A stretch of DNA of 64,000 nt from Nocardioides marinus (GTDB lineage: Bacteria; Pseudomonadota; Alphaproteobacteria; Rhodobacterales; Rhodobacteraceae). Below, piece after piece: positions 33,913 through 42,450 of this stretch. A program made the translations under genes and the position numbers. Within the stretch, counting starts at the first letter, position 1; each line of letters opens with the position of its first letter. The notes under the pieces were generated by a model. It saw only the letters and a program-made list of their open reading frames with translations. It did not search any database and was not told where the DNA came from. The stretch is taken from contig JAHVJD010000007.1 of assembly GCA_019801415.1 (NCBI GenBank), forward strand, positions 1-64,000, given 5' to 3'.

Positions 33913-35616
33913 ATGAAACTTGACCAGCTGAGCCCAGATCGCGTCGCGCTGCGCCGCCCGGAGACGGTGATGCGCCTGGCACGGATGGGGTCGTTCCACC
34001 AGTCGCGGCTGTCCTTCATGCGGGTGCTGCTGCGGCGTTTGAAATCCGAGAACTGGCGCTTTGAGCGTCGCGCCTTTGAGATCGACGCCAAGGGCGTGGG
34101 GTATGCGGTCTACACCATGCACGGACCCGAGCGCAGCTACAGCCTCGTGGCCTTTGCCCATGATCTCGCTCCCGAGCAACGGTCGGACCGGGTCATCGCC
34201 ACCGCGTGGGATACGACCTTCACCCTGTTCGACGGGCTGCCCACCGCGGCGGATATCGAGCGGCTGTCGCGCAACGTACCCCTGCAGGAAGCCGGGCGTG
34301 TCACCTCCAGCGAACTGACCGTGTCGCGGGCCAACAGATCGGTGCGGATGTTCGACCATGTGGTGAACTGCCTGAGCCGCGGCGAACAGCCCGACACCGC
34401 GCTGGTTGATGCCGTCGGCTACCTGATGCGCACCACCGCGGTTTACGGCTCGGGCAAGCTCGGCGCAGCAGATCGGGAAAGCATCTGCGACCGTCCCGAG
34501 TTCGCAGCACCGTTTCAGGCCGAGATGCTGACCGTATTTCTGATCCGGGGCTTCGTGCTGGACCTCGTGGAACATCTCGCCGCCGTCAAAGGTGGCGAGC
34601 GTGCGGTCACGCTGGAGCCAAAGCTGCGCCGCCGTTTCGGCATCGGCAACTCTACCGGGCTTGGCATGGCGCCGTTCCTGCTCAACCATCCGATCCTGCT
34701 CAACAACTGGATCGCGGCGCGGGAAACCGGGCTGGCGCGGGTCCGCGGGGTGGCGGCTGCCACCTCCGACGAGATCGAGGCCTTCCGCACCTTGCTGCGC
34801 CGGGGGCGCCGTACCATTGACGAGTGGCAGTCCGAACACCCGATCCAAAGCGGCAGGATCGCAGAGCTGAAGACCGATCTGGCCCGGCTGAACGGCCATG
34901 TTGAAGGAGGCGCGCTGGTGGAGGCATATCCGTGGGATCGCCTGTACCATTGGGCCGAGACCGCGCTGAGCATTGAAGGGCAGGAGCTCCTCGTGTCGCT
35001 GATGATGGAACCCTATGGTGCGCTGATCGACGATCTGCCAATGCAGATGAGTGCGGATGAGAACGCCGGTTTTCGCATCGAAGGCGGTATGACCGTGGCA
35101 CGCTTGCGCAGCATTCTCGAGGAGGACTACGCTTGGGCGCTGGGGATCGACTGGCAGAGCCCCGAAGCGCAGGCGCGCACCTGGTACATCTCGGCGGAGA
35201 AACTCGAGCCGCGTCTGGGCGACCGGTATTCCGAGCCGGTTGCGGCCTATGAACAACCCTTGGCTCCGGGCCGCGACGCGGCGCTGCTGTACGAGGCACT
35301 GAAGAGCGAAGCCGACGCAACCCGCGTCGCGGATTTCCTGCTGCGCCACCCGGAACACCGTCATATCCTGCGGCGGGTGCAGATCGCGGCCCGCCATCCC
35401 TATGCCGAGATCCGCGACAACACCGTCGCCGCCGACGTGCTGCCCATCGACCTTCTGCGGGCGAAGCTGTCGTTCTTCGGCGCCTGCCATTTCGATCCGC
35501 GCTCCGACCGGTGGGTGCGCATCAACATGTTCCGCAATGCGCCTTTCCCGCACGAGCTGGCCGAGATGGAGTTCGCCGGGTGGACGTATCCTGCCCTTTC
35601 GGAGGTACCCGCGTGA
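33913..35616 (+). CDS. Uncharacterised protein of 567 aa
   Basis: I do not recognise this family. The ATG is chosen over the GTG one codon earlier because AGGAGG lies 6 nt before it. The protein is soluble, with no signal peptide or membrane segment, and has an Arg-rich start (LARMGSFHQSRLSFMRVLLRR). Central segments such as RRRFGIGNSTGLGMAPFLLN and the C-terminal KLSFFGACHFDPRSDRWVR look conserved in style. Its stop overlaps the GTG of the DUF3726 gene, so the two are coupled and probably act together. Location after the BCCT gene suggests a part in the same pathway, but this is inference. Confidence 0.6.
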   Translation: MKLDQLSPDRVALRRPETVMRLARMGSFHQSRLSFMRVLLRRLKSENWRFERRAFEIDAKGVGYAVYTMHGPERSYSLVAFAHDLAPEQRSDRVIATAWDTTFTLFDGLPTAADIERLSRNVPLQEAGRVTSSELTVSRANRSVRMFDHVVNCLSRGEQPDTALVDAVGYLMRTTAVYGSGKLGAADRESICDRPEFAAPFQAEMLTVFLIRGFVLDLVEHLAAVKGGERAVTLEPKLRRRFGIGNSTGLGMAPFLLNHPILLNNWIAARETGLARVRGVAAATSDEIEAFRTLLRRGRRTIDEWQSEHPIQSGRIAELKTDLARLNGHVEGGALVEAYPWDRLYHWAETALSIEGQELLVSLMMEPYGALIDDLPMQMSADENAGFRIEGGMTVARLRSILEEDYAWALGIDWQSPEAQARTWYISAEKLEPRLGDRYSEPVAAYEQPLAPGRDAALLYEALKSEADATRVADFLLRHPEHRHILRRVQIAARHPYAEIRDNTVAADVLPIDLLRAKLSFFGACHFDPRSDRWVRINMFRNAPFPHELAEMEFAGWTYPALSEVPA

Positions 35617-36257
35617 TCTGCTCGCTGAATGAAATCGAGGCGCTCGCCCGCAAGGCGGCGCGGGGCGGCGGCATGAGCTGGGGGCTGGCCGAAGAGACCG
35701 GCAAGGCGGTGCGCTGGCTCAGCGCCAACGGGTTTCCCGGACCGCAGCTGCTGGCCGAGTTGCTCTGCCAGAATGACGGCAAACCCTACTGCGATCTCGC
35801 GCCGCAGCAATCGGAGGGGATCTGGCACGCCCGCAGTGGTCCGCTTTGCCCGATCGTGGCCGGGACATTGATCTGCGATCGCGCCGAGGACCTGGAGACG
35901 GAGGCGGCGTTGCGGCTGGGCGAGGTCGCCGTGCCATTGCTGCTGCTTCCATTCGCCTCCGAGGCTGCGCGCACCGTCGGCTCGACCGTGACCTTGGAGT
36001 GGCGTGGCATGTGCTTCGGTCTTGACGGTGGCGCCCCGAAAGTTCGTGGCGAGGAGGCGGCGCTGGGCGTGGCCAGGGTGAGTTCTGTCGCGTTGTCCCT
36101 GGCTGGCGCGCAAGCGCTCGGACAGGTGTGGACCGGCGCGGGTCGCCACGTTACGCGCGACACCCTGCAAGTTCTCGAGAGCTTTGCGCAGCGTACCTAT
36201 GCACCGGCGACCGAAGAAAGTCGGGCAGGGGCGGGCGCCGGGCAGGACAACGACTGA
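35613..36257 (+). CDS. DUF3726 family protein
   Basis: A 214-aa protein that fits DUF3726, a family of unknown function: SLNEIEALARKAARGGGMSW near the N-terminus, then GLAEETGKAVRWL. It has a GTG start with GGAGG 7 nt upstream and a GTGA overlap with the unassigned 567-aa gene, showing coupled translation. No transmembrane segment or nucleotide-binding motif is evident. It ends before a hairpin shared with the convergent glucokinase gene. Confidence 0.7.
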   Translation: MICSLNEIEALARKAARGGGMSWGLAEETGKAVRWLSANGFPGPQLLAELLCQNDGKPYCDLAPQQSEGIWHARSGPLCPIVAGTLICDRAEDLETEAALRLGEVAVPLLLLPFASEAARTVGSTVTLEWRGMCFGLDGGAPKVRGEEAALGVARVSSVALSLAGAQALGQVWTGAGRHVTRDTLQVLESFAQRTYAPATEESRAGAGAGQDND

Positions 36258-36308
36258 TGACGGGACTGCTGCGATGGCCGAGAGGCACGCTTTTGGCCGA
36301 CACCGTGA

Positions 36309-36374
36309 AGCAAGAGCAGGATCGAAAGGCGGGCAGCCGTAAGCGGTTGAAATCCCGCCTTCCGCGCTCTTGCT
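36309..36374. terminator. Bidirectional terminator-like cruciform
   Basis: Two nested perfect inverted repeats: AGCAAGAGC (36309-36317) with GCTCTTGCT (36366-36374), and AAGGCGGG (36326-36333) with CCCGCCTT (36354-36361). It lies between the convergent DUF3726 and glucokinase genes and touches the glucokinase stop, so it can end transcripts from both sides. Confidence 0.65.
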
Positions 36375-37302
36375 AATCCCGGCCGAGCGGCACCTGGGCG
36401 CAACCGTGCAAGGCCGCCGTGTCGGCCGTGATGACAAAGGCGGGTGTGGTTGCATGGGTCGCGACCGGGTAGGCCCGCGCGGTGATGTCGAGGAACCGGG
36501 TGCAAAAGGCCGGCGTCAGGATCGAACGGGCGACGCTGCCGGCAAAATAGACGCCATTTGTTGGCAGATAGGTCAGCATCAACTCTCGGTGCAGCCAGCC
36601 CATCAACTCGGCATAAAAGCCTACCGCGCCGGAGATCGCGGGGTCTCCCTCGTCGCAGAGGCGCATGAACGCTTCCGGGGCGGATGCGGTGCGGCCTGTG
36701 ACCTGTCGGCAGACTTCGGAAAACCCACGGCCCGAAAAACAATGTTCGACCGTCGGAAAAGACTCCGACAGTCCCGGCTGTCTCGCATCCATCGCCTTGG
36801 CAATGGATGCGGGCAGGGCCGTGTGTCCGAACTCTGCCCGCAGGCACAGGAGGGTGTCACCCTGCTCGACGACCGGGCTGACGTTGAAGCCGGTGCCGAT
36901 TCCCACGACGAGGGATTGGCGGGGGCTGGCGTTTTCCGGGGTGCCATTGGCAACGGTGAGCATATCCTCGGGCCCCAATTGCGGCACCGAGTATCCGAGC
37001 GCGACAAGGTCATTGATGATCTTGCCCCGGCCCTCGCCCAGCCGGGCGGCCAGGCGGGGGGCTGATATCTCCCAATTCCGGTTTGTCAGCCGGGCAGTAT
37101 CGCCGTCAACCGGGCCTGCCACGGCAACGACGAATTCCTCCGGTGCCGGGCCATCATCCGCCGTCAGATAGGCATCCACCACGGCGTCAAATGACGCGAA
37201 ATCCTCGTTTCGGAAGCTTCGGGTGGATCCGGGCCGCAATTGGCCCGCATCCGCGATAGCGAGGCGGCTGTTTGTTCCGCCGATATCTGCCACTAACCGC
37301 AT
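36373..37302 (-). CDS. glk: Glucokinase
   Basis: A 309-aa bacterial glucokinase that phosphorylates imported glucose with ATP. It starts with the phosphate motif DIGGTNSRLA, has TNRNWEIS near residue 75, KIINDLVALGYSV and VGIGTGFNVSPVV for ATP binding, and AEFGHTALP near the sugar site. It follows the ABC transporter ATPase by 4 nt and is the last gene of the sugar-import operon, which explains how imported glucose is trapped. Confidence 0.9.
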   Translation of the reverse strand: MRLVADIGGTNSRLAIADAGQLRPGSTRSFRNEDFASFDAVVDAYLTADDGPAPEEFVVAVAGPVDGDTARLTNRNWEISAPRLAARLGEGRGKIINDLVALGYSVPQLGPEDMLTVANGTPENASPRQSLVVGIGTGFNVSPVVEQGDTLLCLRAEFGHTALPASIAKAMDARQPGLSESFPTVEHCFSGRGFSEVCRQVTGRTASAPEAFMRLCDEGDPAISGAVGFYAELMGWLHRELMLTYLPTNGVYFAGSVARSILTPAFCTRFLDITARAYPVATHATTPAFVITADTAALHGCAQVPLGRD

Positions 37303-37306
37303 TCTG

Positions 37307-38404
37307 TCAGTTCAACCGCTGGCCGGTTTCCGGTGCAAAATACGAGACCTTGCCCAGGTCAAACGCCAGTCTTTGCGCCTTGCCGGGTTCGGCCGAGGTC
37401 TCGGCGTGCAAACGGGCGGTGACATGTTTACCCCCCATCTGCATCACCACATAGGTGTCGGCGCCTGCCGGTTCGACGATATCGACCATGCACTCGGCTT
37501 CTTGTGTCACCGACCCGTTGCGATGGCCCGGCTCGGCGATATCCTCGGGGCGCACGCCGATGATGACGTCTTCCGGCAGGTTGCGGTTCTGCCTATCGGT
37601 CAGCACGATCGGTGCCCCATCGCGGCGGGCGATCTCGATGCGCGAGGCCTCGCTGTCGGATTTGACCTTGGCCGGGATCAGGTTCATCGCCGGGTTGCCC
37701 ATGAAGTCGGCCACGAACAGGTTGGCCGGGCGGTTGTAGATCTCGGCCGGGGTGCCGATCTGCTGGATCACGCCGCCTTTCATCACCACGATCTTGGTGG
37801 CCAAGGTCATTGCTTCGATCTGGTCATGGGTGACATAGACCATCGAGGCGCCGAGCCGCTGGTGCAGCTCCTTGATCTCGGTGCGCATCTCGACCCGGAG
37901 TTTGGCGTCGAGGTTGCTGAGCGGCTCGTCGAACAGGAACAGCTTGGGATCGCGCACCAGCGCGCGCCCCATCGCCACCCGCTGCCGCTGTCCGCCGGAC
38001 AGTTGGCCGGGGCGGCGGTTCAGCAGCGGTTCGATCTGCAGCTGCCGGGCAACCTTCTGCAGCTTCTCCTGCTGGGTCGCCGCATCGACACCGCGCACCT
38101 TCATGCCAAAGGTGATATTCTTGGCGACGGTCATCGTCGGGTAGAGCGCATAGGATTGGAACACCATGGCGATGTCGCGGTCCTTGGGGCTGACATCGGT
38201 CATGTTGCGCCCGGCGATGTGCAGCTCGCCGCCCGAGATCGGCTCCAGCCCCGCAATACAGTTCAGCAGCGTGGACTTGCCGCATCCCGACGGTCCGACA
38301 AGGACCAGGAAGTCGCCCTGTTCGATTGAGACGTTGATGTCCTTGAGGATCTCGACAGAGCCGTAGTTCTTGTAGAGGTTCTTGATATCCAGGATCGGTG
38401 CCAT
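37307..38404 (-). CDS. Sugar ABC transporter ATP-binding protein
   Basis: A 365-aa ATPase of the UgpC/MalK type that powers the importer. Walker A GPSGCGKS (37-44), signature [15 protein letters not shown], Walker [12 protein letters not shown] and the switch His in YVTHDQ are all present. The C-terminal regulatory domain with the family's IGVRPEDI is complete. The ribosome site AAAGGA lies inside the last codons of the upstream permease gene. Together with the two permeases and the binding protein it makes a GtsABCD-like glucose/mannose system. Confidence 0.9.
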   Translation of the reverse strand: MAPILDIKNLYKNYGSVEILKDINVSIEQGDFLVLVGPSGCGKSTLLNCIAGLEPISGGELHIAGRNMTDVSPKDRDIAMVFQSYALYPTMTVAKNITFGMKVRGVDAATQQEKLQKVARQLQIEPLLNRRPGQLSGGQRQRVAMGRALVRDPKLFLFDEPLSNLDAKLRVEMRTEIKELHQRLGASMVYVTHDQIEAMTLATKIVVMKGGVIQQIGTPAEIYNRPANLFVADFMGNPAMNLIPAKVKSDSEASRIEIARRDGAPIVLTDRQNRNLPEDVIIGVRPEDIAEPGHRNGSVTQEAECMVDIVEPAGADTYVVMQMGGKHVTARLHAETSAEPGKAQRLAFDLGKVSYFAPETGQRLN

Positions 38405-38409
38405 GGGTT

Positions 38410-39303
38410 TTATCCTTTCACGGAGCCGGCGGTCAGACCGCGGATGAAGTATTTGCCAGCAACGACGTAGACGAGAAGCGTTGGCAGCGCGGCGATGATG
38501 GCGGCGGCCATGTCGACGTTGTATTCCTTCACGCCGGTGGTGGAGTTGACGATGTTGTTGAGCGCGACTGTGATTGGCTGGGTGCCAGACTGGCTGAACG
38601 AGACGCCAAACAGGAAATCGTTCCAGATCTGGGTGAACTGCCAGATGACGGAGACCACGATGATCGGCAGCGACAGCGGCAGGAAGATCGACCAGAAGAT
38701 GCGGAAGAACCCGGCACCGTCGACCTTGGCGGCCTTGCTCAGCTCGGCCGGGATCGTCACGTAGTAGTTGCGGAAGAACAGCGTGGTGAAGCCCAGACCG
38801 TAGATCACATGCACGAAGATCAGCCCCGGAATGGTGCCGGCAATGCCCATGAACCCCAGCACGCGGGCCATTGGCAGCAGCACGACCTGGAACGGGATGA
38901 AGCAGCCGAACAGCATCAGCGCAAAGAAGATATTGGCGCCTTTGAATTTCCAGTGGGCCACCACATAGCCGTTCATCGCGCCCAGCAGGGTCGAGATCAG
39001 AACGGCGGGCACCGCGATCAGCACCGAGTTCCAGAAGTAGGGTTTGACCCCGTTGCACTGGATGCCGGTGCAGGCCTTCGACCAGGCGGTACGCCAGGCG
39101 TCAAAGGTCACTTCGCGCGGCAGCGCCATCAGGTCGCCGGTGCGGATTTCCTCAAGGCTTTTGAGCGAGGTTGTGATCATCACGAACAGCGGCAGCAGGT
39201 AGTAGAGCGCGAAGAGGCCGAGGATGACATAGAGAAGCCAGCGCAGGCCAATGCGGAGGGTGCGGCTTTGGCTGCGGGGGGTGTCGATTGCGAAATCAGT
39301 CAT
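38410..39303 (-). CDS. Sugar ABC transporter permease (2)
   Basis: A 297-aa inner-membrane permease of the carbohydrate importer family, six predicted membrane segments, with the cytoplasmic coupling motif around AELSKAAKVDGAGFFRIFWSI, where EAA-loop residues are found. The layout matches the second permease (GtsC-like) of glucose transporters, including the long periplasmic loop with ACTGIQCNGVKPYFWNS. The start overlaps the first permease gene by 8 nt. Confidence 0.88.
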   Translation of the reverse strand: MTDFAIDTPRSQSRTLRIGLRWLLYVILGLFALYYLLPLFVMITTSLKSLEEIRTGDLMALPREVTFDAWRTAWSKACTGIQCNGVKPYFWNSVLIAVPAVLISTLLGAMNGYVVAHWKFKGANIFFALMLFGCFIPFQVVLLPMARVLGFMGIAGTIPGLIFVHVIYGLGFTTLFFRNYYVTIPAELSKAAKVDGAGFFRIFWSIFLPLSLPIIVVSVIWQFTQIWNDFLFGVSFSQSGTQPITVALNNIVNSTTGVKEYNVDMAAAIIAALPTLLVYVVAGKYFIRGLTAGSVKG

Positions 39304-40168
39304 TTTTGGCCCTCAGTTCGGAGTAGAGGTACGGGACGACGATGGTGAACACGACGCCCATCATGATCATCGCCGAGCTGGCCGCCTGGCCGATGTCGCC
39401 GCGCGAGAAGGCCATCGCGTACATGTAGGTGGCGGGCAGGTCGGTGGCAAAGCCGGGGCCGCCGCCGGTCAGCGCGATCACCAGGTCGAAGCTCTTGATC
39501 GCGAGATGCGCCAGCACGATGAAGGCGGACAGGAAGATCGGCGCCATCGAGGGGATGATGATCGCGGTATAGACGCGCCAGGTGGGGATGCCGTCGACCT
39601 GGGCGGCGCGGATGATTTCCGTGTCGACCGACCGCAGCCCGGCGAGGAACAGCGCCATCACGAAGCCCGAGCTTTGCCAGATGGCGGCGAGGACAATGGT
39701 GTAGATCGCCTTGTCGGGGTCGACGAGCCAGTTGAAGGTGAAGGTCTCGAACCCCCAGCCCTGTACCGTCGCTTCCAGGCCAAGGCCGGGATTGAGGATC
39801 CATTTCCAGGCCGTGCCGGTGACGATCATCGACAGGGCCATCGGATACAGGTAGATCGTGCGGATCGCGCCTTCGGTGCGGATGTTCTGGTCCAGCAGGA
39901 TTGCCAGCATCAGGCCCAGCACCATCGAAATGGCAATGAACAGCGTGCCGAAGATGAAGAGGTTGTTCATCGCCACGTCCCAACGTGGCGCGGCAAACAG
40001 GCGGTCGTACTGGATGAAGCCTTCGATGTCGTATTTCGGCAGCAGTTTCGATCGTGTCAACGATACCCAGGCTGTCCAGATGATGAACCCGTAAACAAAG
40101 ACCAGAACGGCGATGAACGAGGGAGCGAGCACGACTTTTGGCAAGTGCTCTTCGAGCCACTTGGACAT
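39296..40168 (-). CDS. Sugar ABC transporter permease (1)
   Basis: A 290-aa membrane protein of the MalF/UgpA class with six predicted segments. The coupling loop is seen in TEIIRAAQVDGIPTWRVYTA. It pairs with the downstream permease in the importer. A hairpin lies between the binding-protein gene and this gene, which should lower its expression relative to the binding protein. Confidence 0.88.
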   Translation of the reverse strand: MSKWLEEHLPKVVLAPSFIAVLVFVYGFIIWTAWVSLTRSKLLPKYDIEGFIQYDRLFAAPRWDVAMNNLFIFGTLFIAISMVLGLMLAILLDQNIRTEGAIRTIYLYPMALSMIVTGTAWKWILNPGLGLEATVQGWGFETFTFNWLVDPDKAIYTIVLAAIWQSSGFVMALFLAGLRSVDTEIIRAAQVDGIPTWRVYTAIIIPSMAPIFLSAFIVLAHLAIKSFDLVIALTGGGPGFATDLPATYMYAMAFSRGDIGQAASSAMIMMGVVFTIVVPYLYSELRAKND

Positions 40169-40187
40169 GGGATTTCCTCCATAGGGA

Positions 40188-40212
40188 TGACCTGCCCCGG
40201 AAGGGCAGGTCA
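40188..40212 (-). promoter_or_regulatory. Hairpin between sugar-binding protein and permease genes
   Basis: A perfect 10-bp inverted repeat (TGACCTGCCC with GGGCAGGTCA) around 5 nt, 13 nt past the binding-protein stop and without a T-run. Such stems protect the upstream message and thin out read-through, favouring binding protein over membrane parts. Confidence 0.6.
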
Positions 40213-40225
40213 GGACGTCTTCAGG

Positions 40226-41470
40226 TTACATGCTGTTCTGAACTGCTGTCAGCAGTTGCTGGACTGCATCCTCCGACGACATGTCGGAGTTGAAGTGGGA
40301 GGTCACCACATCGGTGATCGCGCCGGCCTGTGCGCCGCGCAGGGCCATGCCATGGGCATAGGAGGGCAGCAGCGCGCCGCTGTCCGAGCTGGCTTGCATA
40401 TCCTTGGCCGACAGGTCGGCGCACTGGTCGAATTCGTCCAGGGCAACGTCGGTACGGGCCGGGATCGAGCCCTTGTTCAGGTTGAACACCTTCTGGAAGT
40501 TCTTGCCGACGATCAGCTTGGCCAGAAGCTGCTGGCCGGCTTTCTTGTCGTCGCCATCGACGTCGAACATCGCGAAGCTGTCCACATTGTAGAGGAAGCC
40601 GTCGCCCGGCGTCGAGGCACAGAGGAAATCTTCGCCCGGCGCCTTGCCCGCGGCCAGGAACTCGCCCTTGGCCCAGTCGCCCATGATCTGGAAGGCCGCT
40701 TCGCCGTTCATCACCATTGCCGTGGCCAGGTTCCAGTCACGACCGGGGAAGTTCTCGTCGACGTAGCCGCGCATCTTGCGCATCTGGTCGAACACCGCCT
40801 TCATTTCATCCGAGGTCAAAGTGGCTTCATCCAGTTCGACGAACGCCTTGCGGAACCCATCGGGCCCCAGGATGCCAAGTGCCACCGCCTCGAACACGGT
40901 CGCGTCCTGCCAGGCCTGCCCACCGTGCGCCAGCGGGATTACCCCGGCGGCCTGCAATTTTTCGGCAGCGGCGTTGAATTCGTCCCAGGTGGTGGGCATT
41001 TCGATGTCGTTGGCTTTCAGCACATCGGCGTTGGCCCAGATCCAGTCGACCCGGTGGACGTTGACCGGGGCCGCGCACCAATTTCCTTCACATTTCATGT
41101 GGTCGGCAATTGAGGCAGGCAGAACCTTGGCCCAATTTTCAGCTTCGGCCACGTCCGAGATATCCGCCAGGACGCCTTCTTCGTACCATTCCTGGATGGC
41201 CGGGCCTTTCAGCTGAACGGCGGTCGGCGCATTGCCGGACAGCACGCGGGCGCGCAGCGCGGTCATCGCGGCGTCACCGCCACCGCCGGCCACCGGCATG
41301 TCCGTCCAGGTGCCGCCGTTGTCGGCGAATTCCTTTTGCAGCACCGCCACGGACTTGGCTTCACCGCCCGAAGTCCAGTAGTGCAGCACTTCGGCGCTGG
41401 GCTCTGCGCTGGCAAAGGTTGCGGACAGAATGGCCACAGCGGACACGGCGCTGAGTACTTTGGTTTTCAT
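40226..41470 (-). CDS. Sugar ABC transporter substrate-binding protein
   Basis: A 414-aa periplasmic binding protein of the extracellular solute-binding family 1. It starts with a signal peptide (MKTKVLSAVSAVAILSATFASA) preceded by GGAGGAGACAACT; cleavage is probably after FASA. HYWTSGGEAKSVAVLQKEF and IMGDWAKGEF are typical of glucose-binding GtsA-like proteins. First gene of the importer-glucokinase operon, divergent from a two-component system that likely regulates it. Confidence 0.88.
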   Translation of the reverse strand: MKTKVLSAVSAVAILSATFASAEPSAEVLHYWTSGGEAKSVAVLQKEFADNGGTWTDMPVAGGGGDAAMTALRARVLSGNAPTAVQLKGPAIQEWYEEGVLADISDVAEAENWAKVLPASIADHMKCEGNWCAAPVNVHRVDWIWANADVLKANDIEMPTTWDEFNAAAEKLQAAGVIPLAHGGQAWQDATVFEAVALGILGPDGFRKAFVELDEATLTSDEMKAVFDQMRKMRGYVDENFPGRDWNLATAMVMNGEAAFQIMGDWAKGEFLAAGKAPGEDFLCASTPGDGFLYNVDSFAMFDVDGDDKKAGQQLLAKLIVGKNFQKVFNLNKGSIPARTDVALDEFDQCADLSAKDMQASSDSGALLPSYAHGMALRGAQAGAITDVVTSHFNSDMSSEDAVQQLLTAVQNSM

Positions 41471-41612
41471 AGTTGTCTCCTCCCAATGGTTGATCCGGTG
41501 GGGTATCTTTGGCCCCGGTCGATCAAGTGCTCCTGTCTTGAGGCATGCGGCCCCAGCCATGCAATCCGTGCAACGCCGGAATCTGCTGGGCGCATGGAGA
41601 AAATGCCGCGTT

Positions 41613-41659
41613 CTGTTACAGGCTGTTACGATGGCGTTGATTCTGTTGCCGTCTGTTAC
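41613..41659. promoter_or_regulatory. CTGTTAC direct repeats on a 10-bp period
   Basis: CTGTTAC occurs at 41613, 41623 and 41653 and CTGTTGC at 41643, all in 10-bp register, with one degenerate unit (GGCGTTGATT) between the pairs. OmpR-type regulators bind such tandem half-sites. The array lies between the sugar importer operon and the response-regulator gene and is the best candidate operator for that regulator. Confidence 0.65.
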
Positions 41660-41668
41660 ATAAGTTCC

Positions 41669-41694
41669 AGTCCCGGACCTCGTGTTCCGGGACT
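41669..41694 (+). promoter_or_regulatory. Hairpin in the leader of the response-regulator gene
   Basis: A 9-bp perfect stem (AGTCCCGGA with TCCGGGACT) and 8-nt loop, ending just before the GGGAGGGG ribosome site. It could be a terminator for read-through or a leader structure that affects translation of the regulator. Confidence 0.5.
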
Positions 41695-41712
41695 AGGGAG
41701 GGGATACATTCA

Positions 41713-42450
41713 ATGACGATTCCTCGGCTTCTCGTGGTCGATGACGATCAGGACACGCGGCAGATGCTGACCCAGTTTCTGCAACAGAACGGATCGATCG
41801 CACTGCCGGCCGCGTCAGAGGCCGATGTGCGCAGGCATCTGGCAACCGGGCGCATTGATCTCATCCTTCTTGACGTGATGCTGGGGGATGAAAACGGGCT
41901 GGAGATCTGCGCCCGCCTGCGCGCCGAACAGGATGTGCCGATCATCATGATCTCTGCCTTGTCGGCCGATCACCAACGCATGTCGGGCTATCAGGTTGGC
42001 GCCGACGATTACATCGCGAAACCCTTCAACCCGCAGCTGCTGCTGGCCCGCATCAAGGCCGTTCTGGCGCGCGCGCATCGGTCGTCATCGCTGGCCCATC
42101 GGCGCCAGAACAAGACATTCCGTTTTGCGGGATGGACCTATGATGCCAAGCATGACGAGGTGCGCTCGCCGGAAGGATTTCAGGTGGCGTTGTCGCGCCG
42201 TGAAACGGCGCTGTTGCAGGTGTTGCTGGCCAATCCACGCATCCCCCTGACGCGCGAGGAGATCGCCACGGCGCTGGATGTCACGGCGGAGTCCGACAGC
42301 GCCATGGGCGCCAGTGGCAGGGCCATCGATGTGCTGGTGGGGCGGCTGCGTTCAAAGATCGAGAAACAGCCGAAATCACCGCAGCTGCTGCGCACGGAGC
42401 GCGGCGTCGGCTACGTTTTTGCTGCCGATGTCATCGCCGAGGAGACATGA
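41713..42450 (+). CDS. OmpR-family response regulator
   Basis: A 245-aa regulator with a receiver domain (acidic pocket VVDDDQ, phospho-acceptor Asp54 in ILLDVML, Lys103 in IAKPFN) and a C-terminal winged-helix DNA-binding domain (VALSRRETALLQVL; LRTERGVGYVF). The stop overlaps the kinase start (ATGA). Divergent from the glucose-type importer and glucokinase operon, an arrangement similar to the GltR/GtrS glucose regulation of pseudomonads, so control of sugar uptake is likely. Confidence 0.88.
   Translation: MTIPRLLVVDDDQDTRQMLTQFLQQNGSIALPAASEADVRRHLATGRIDLILLDVMLGDENGLEICARLRAEQDVPIIMISALSADHQRMSGYQVGADDYIAKPFNPQLLLARIKAVLARAHRSSSLAHRRQNKTFRFAGWTYDAKHDEVRSPEGFQVALSRRETALLQVLLANPRIPLTREEIATALDVTAESDSAMGASGRAIDVLVGRLRSKIEKQPKSPQLLRTERGVGYVFAADVIAEET

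Noticed and set aside
31193-33982. Long 929-codon frame on the minus strand
   Set aside because: It mirrors the dipeptidase-like and BCCT genes in a GC-rich region. The translation is rich in His, Gln and Arg with no domain, while the plus-strand proteins are clearly real.
33607-35553. 648-codon minus-strand frame opposite the unassigned 567-aa gene
   Set aside because: The plus-strand gene has an AGGAGG site and GTGA coupling to DUF3726. The minus frame has neither, and its translation looks like a GC shadow.
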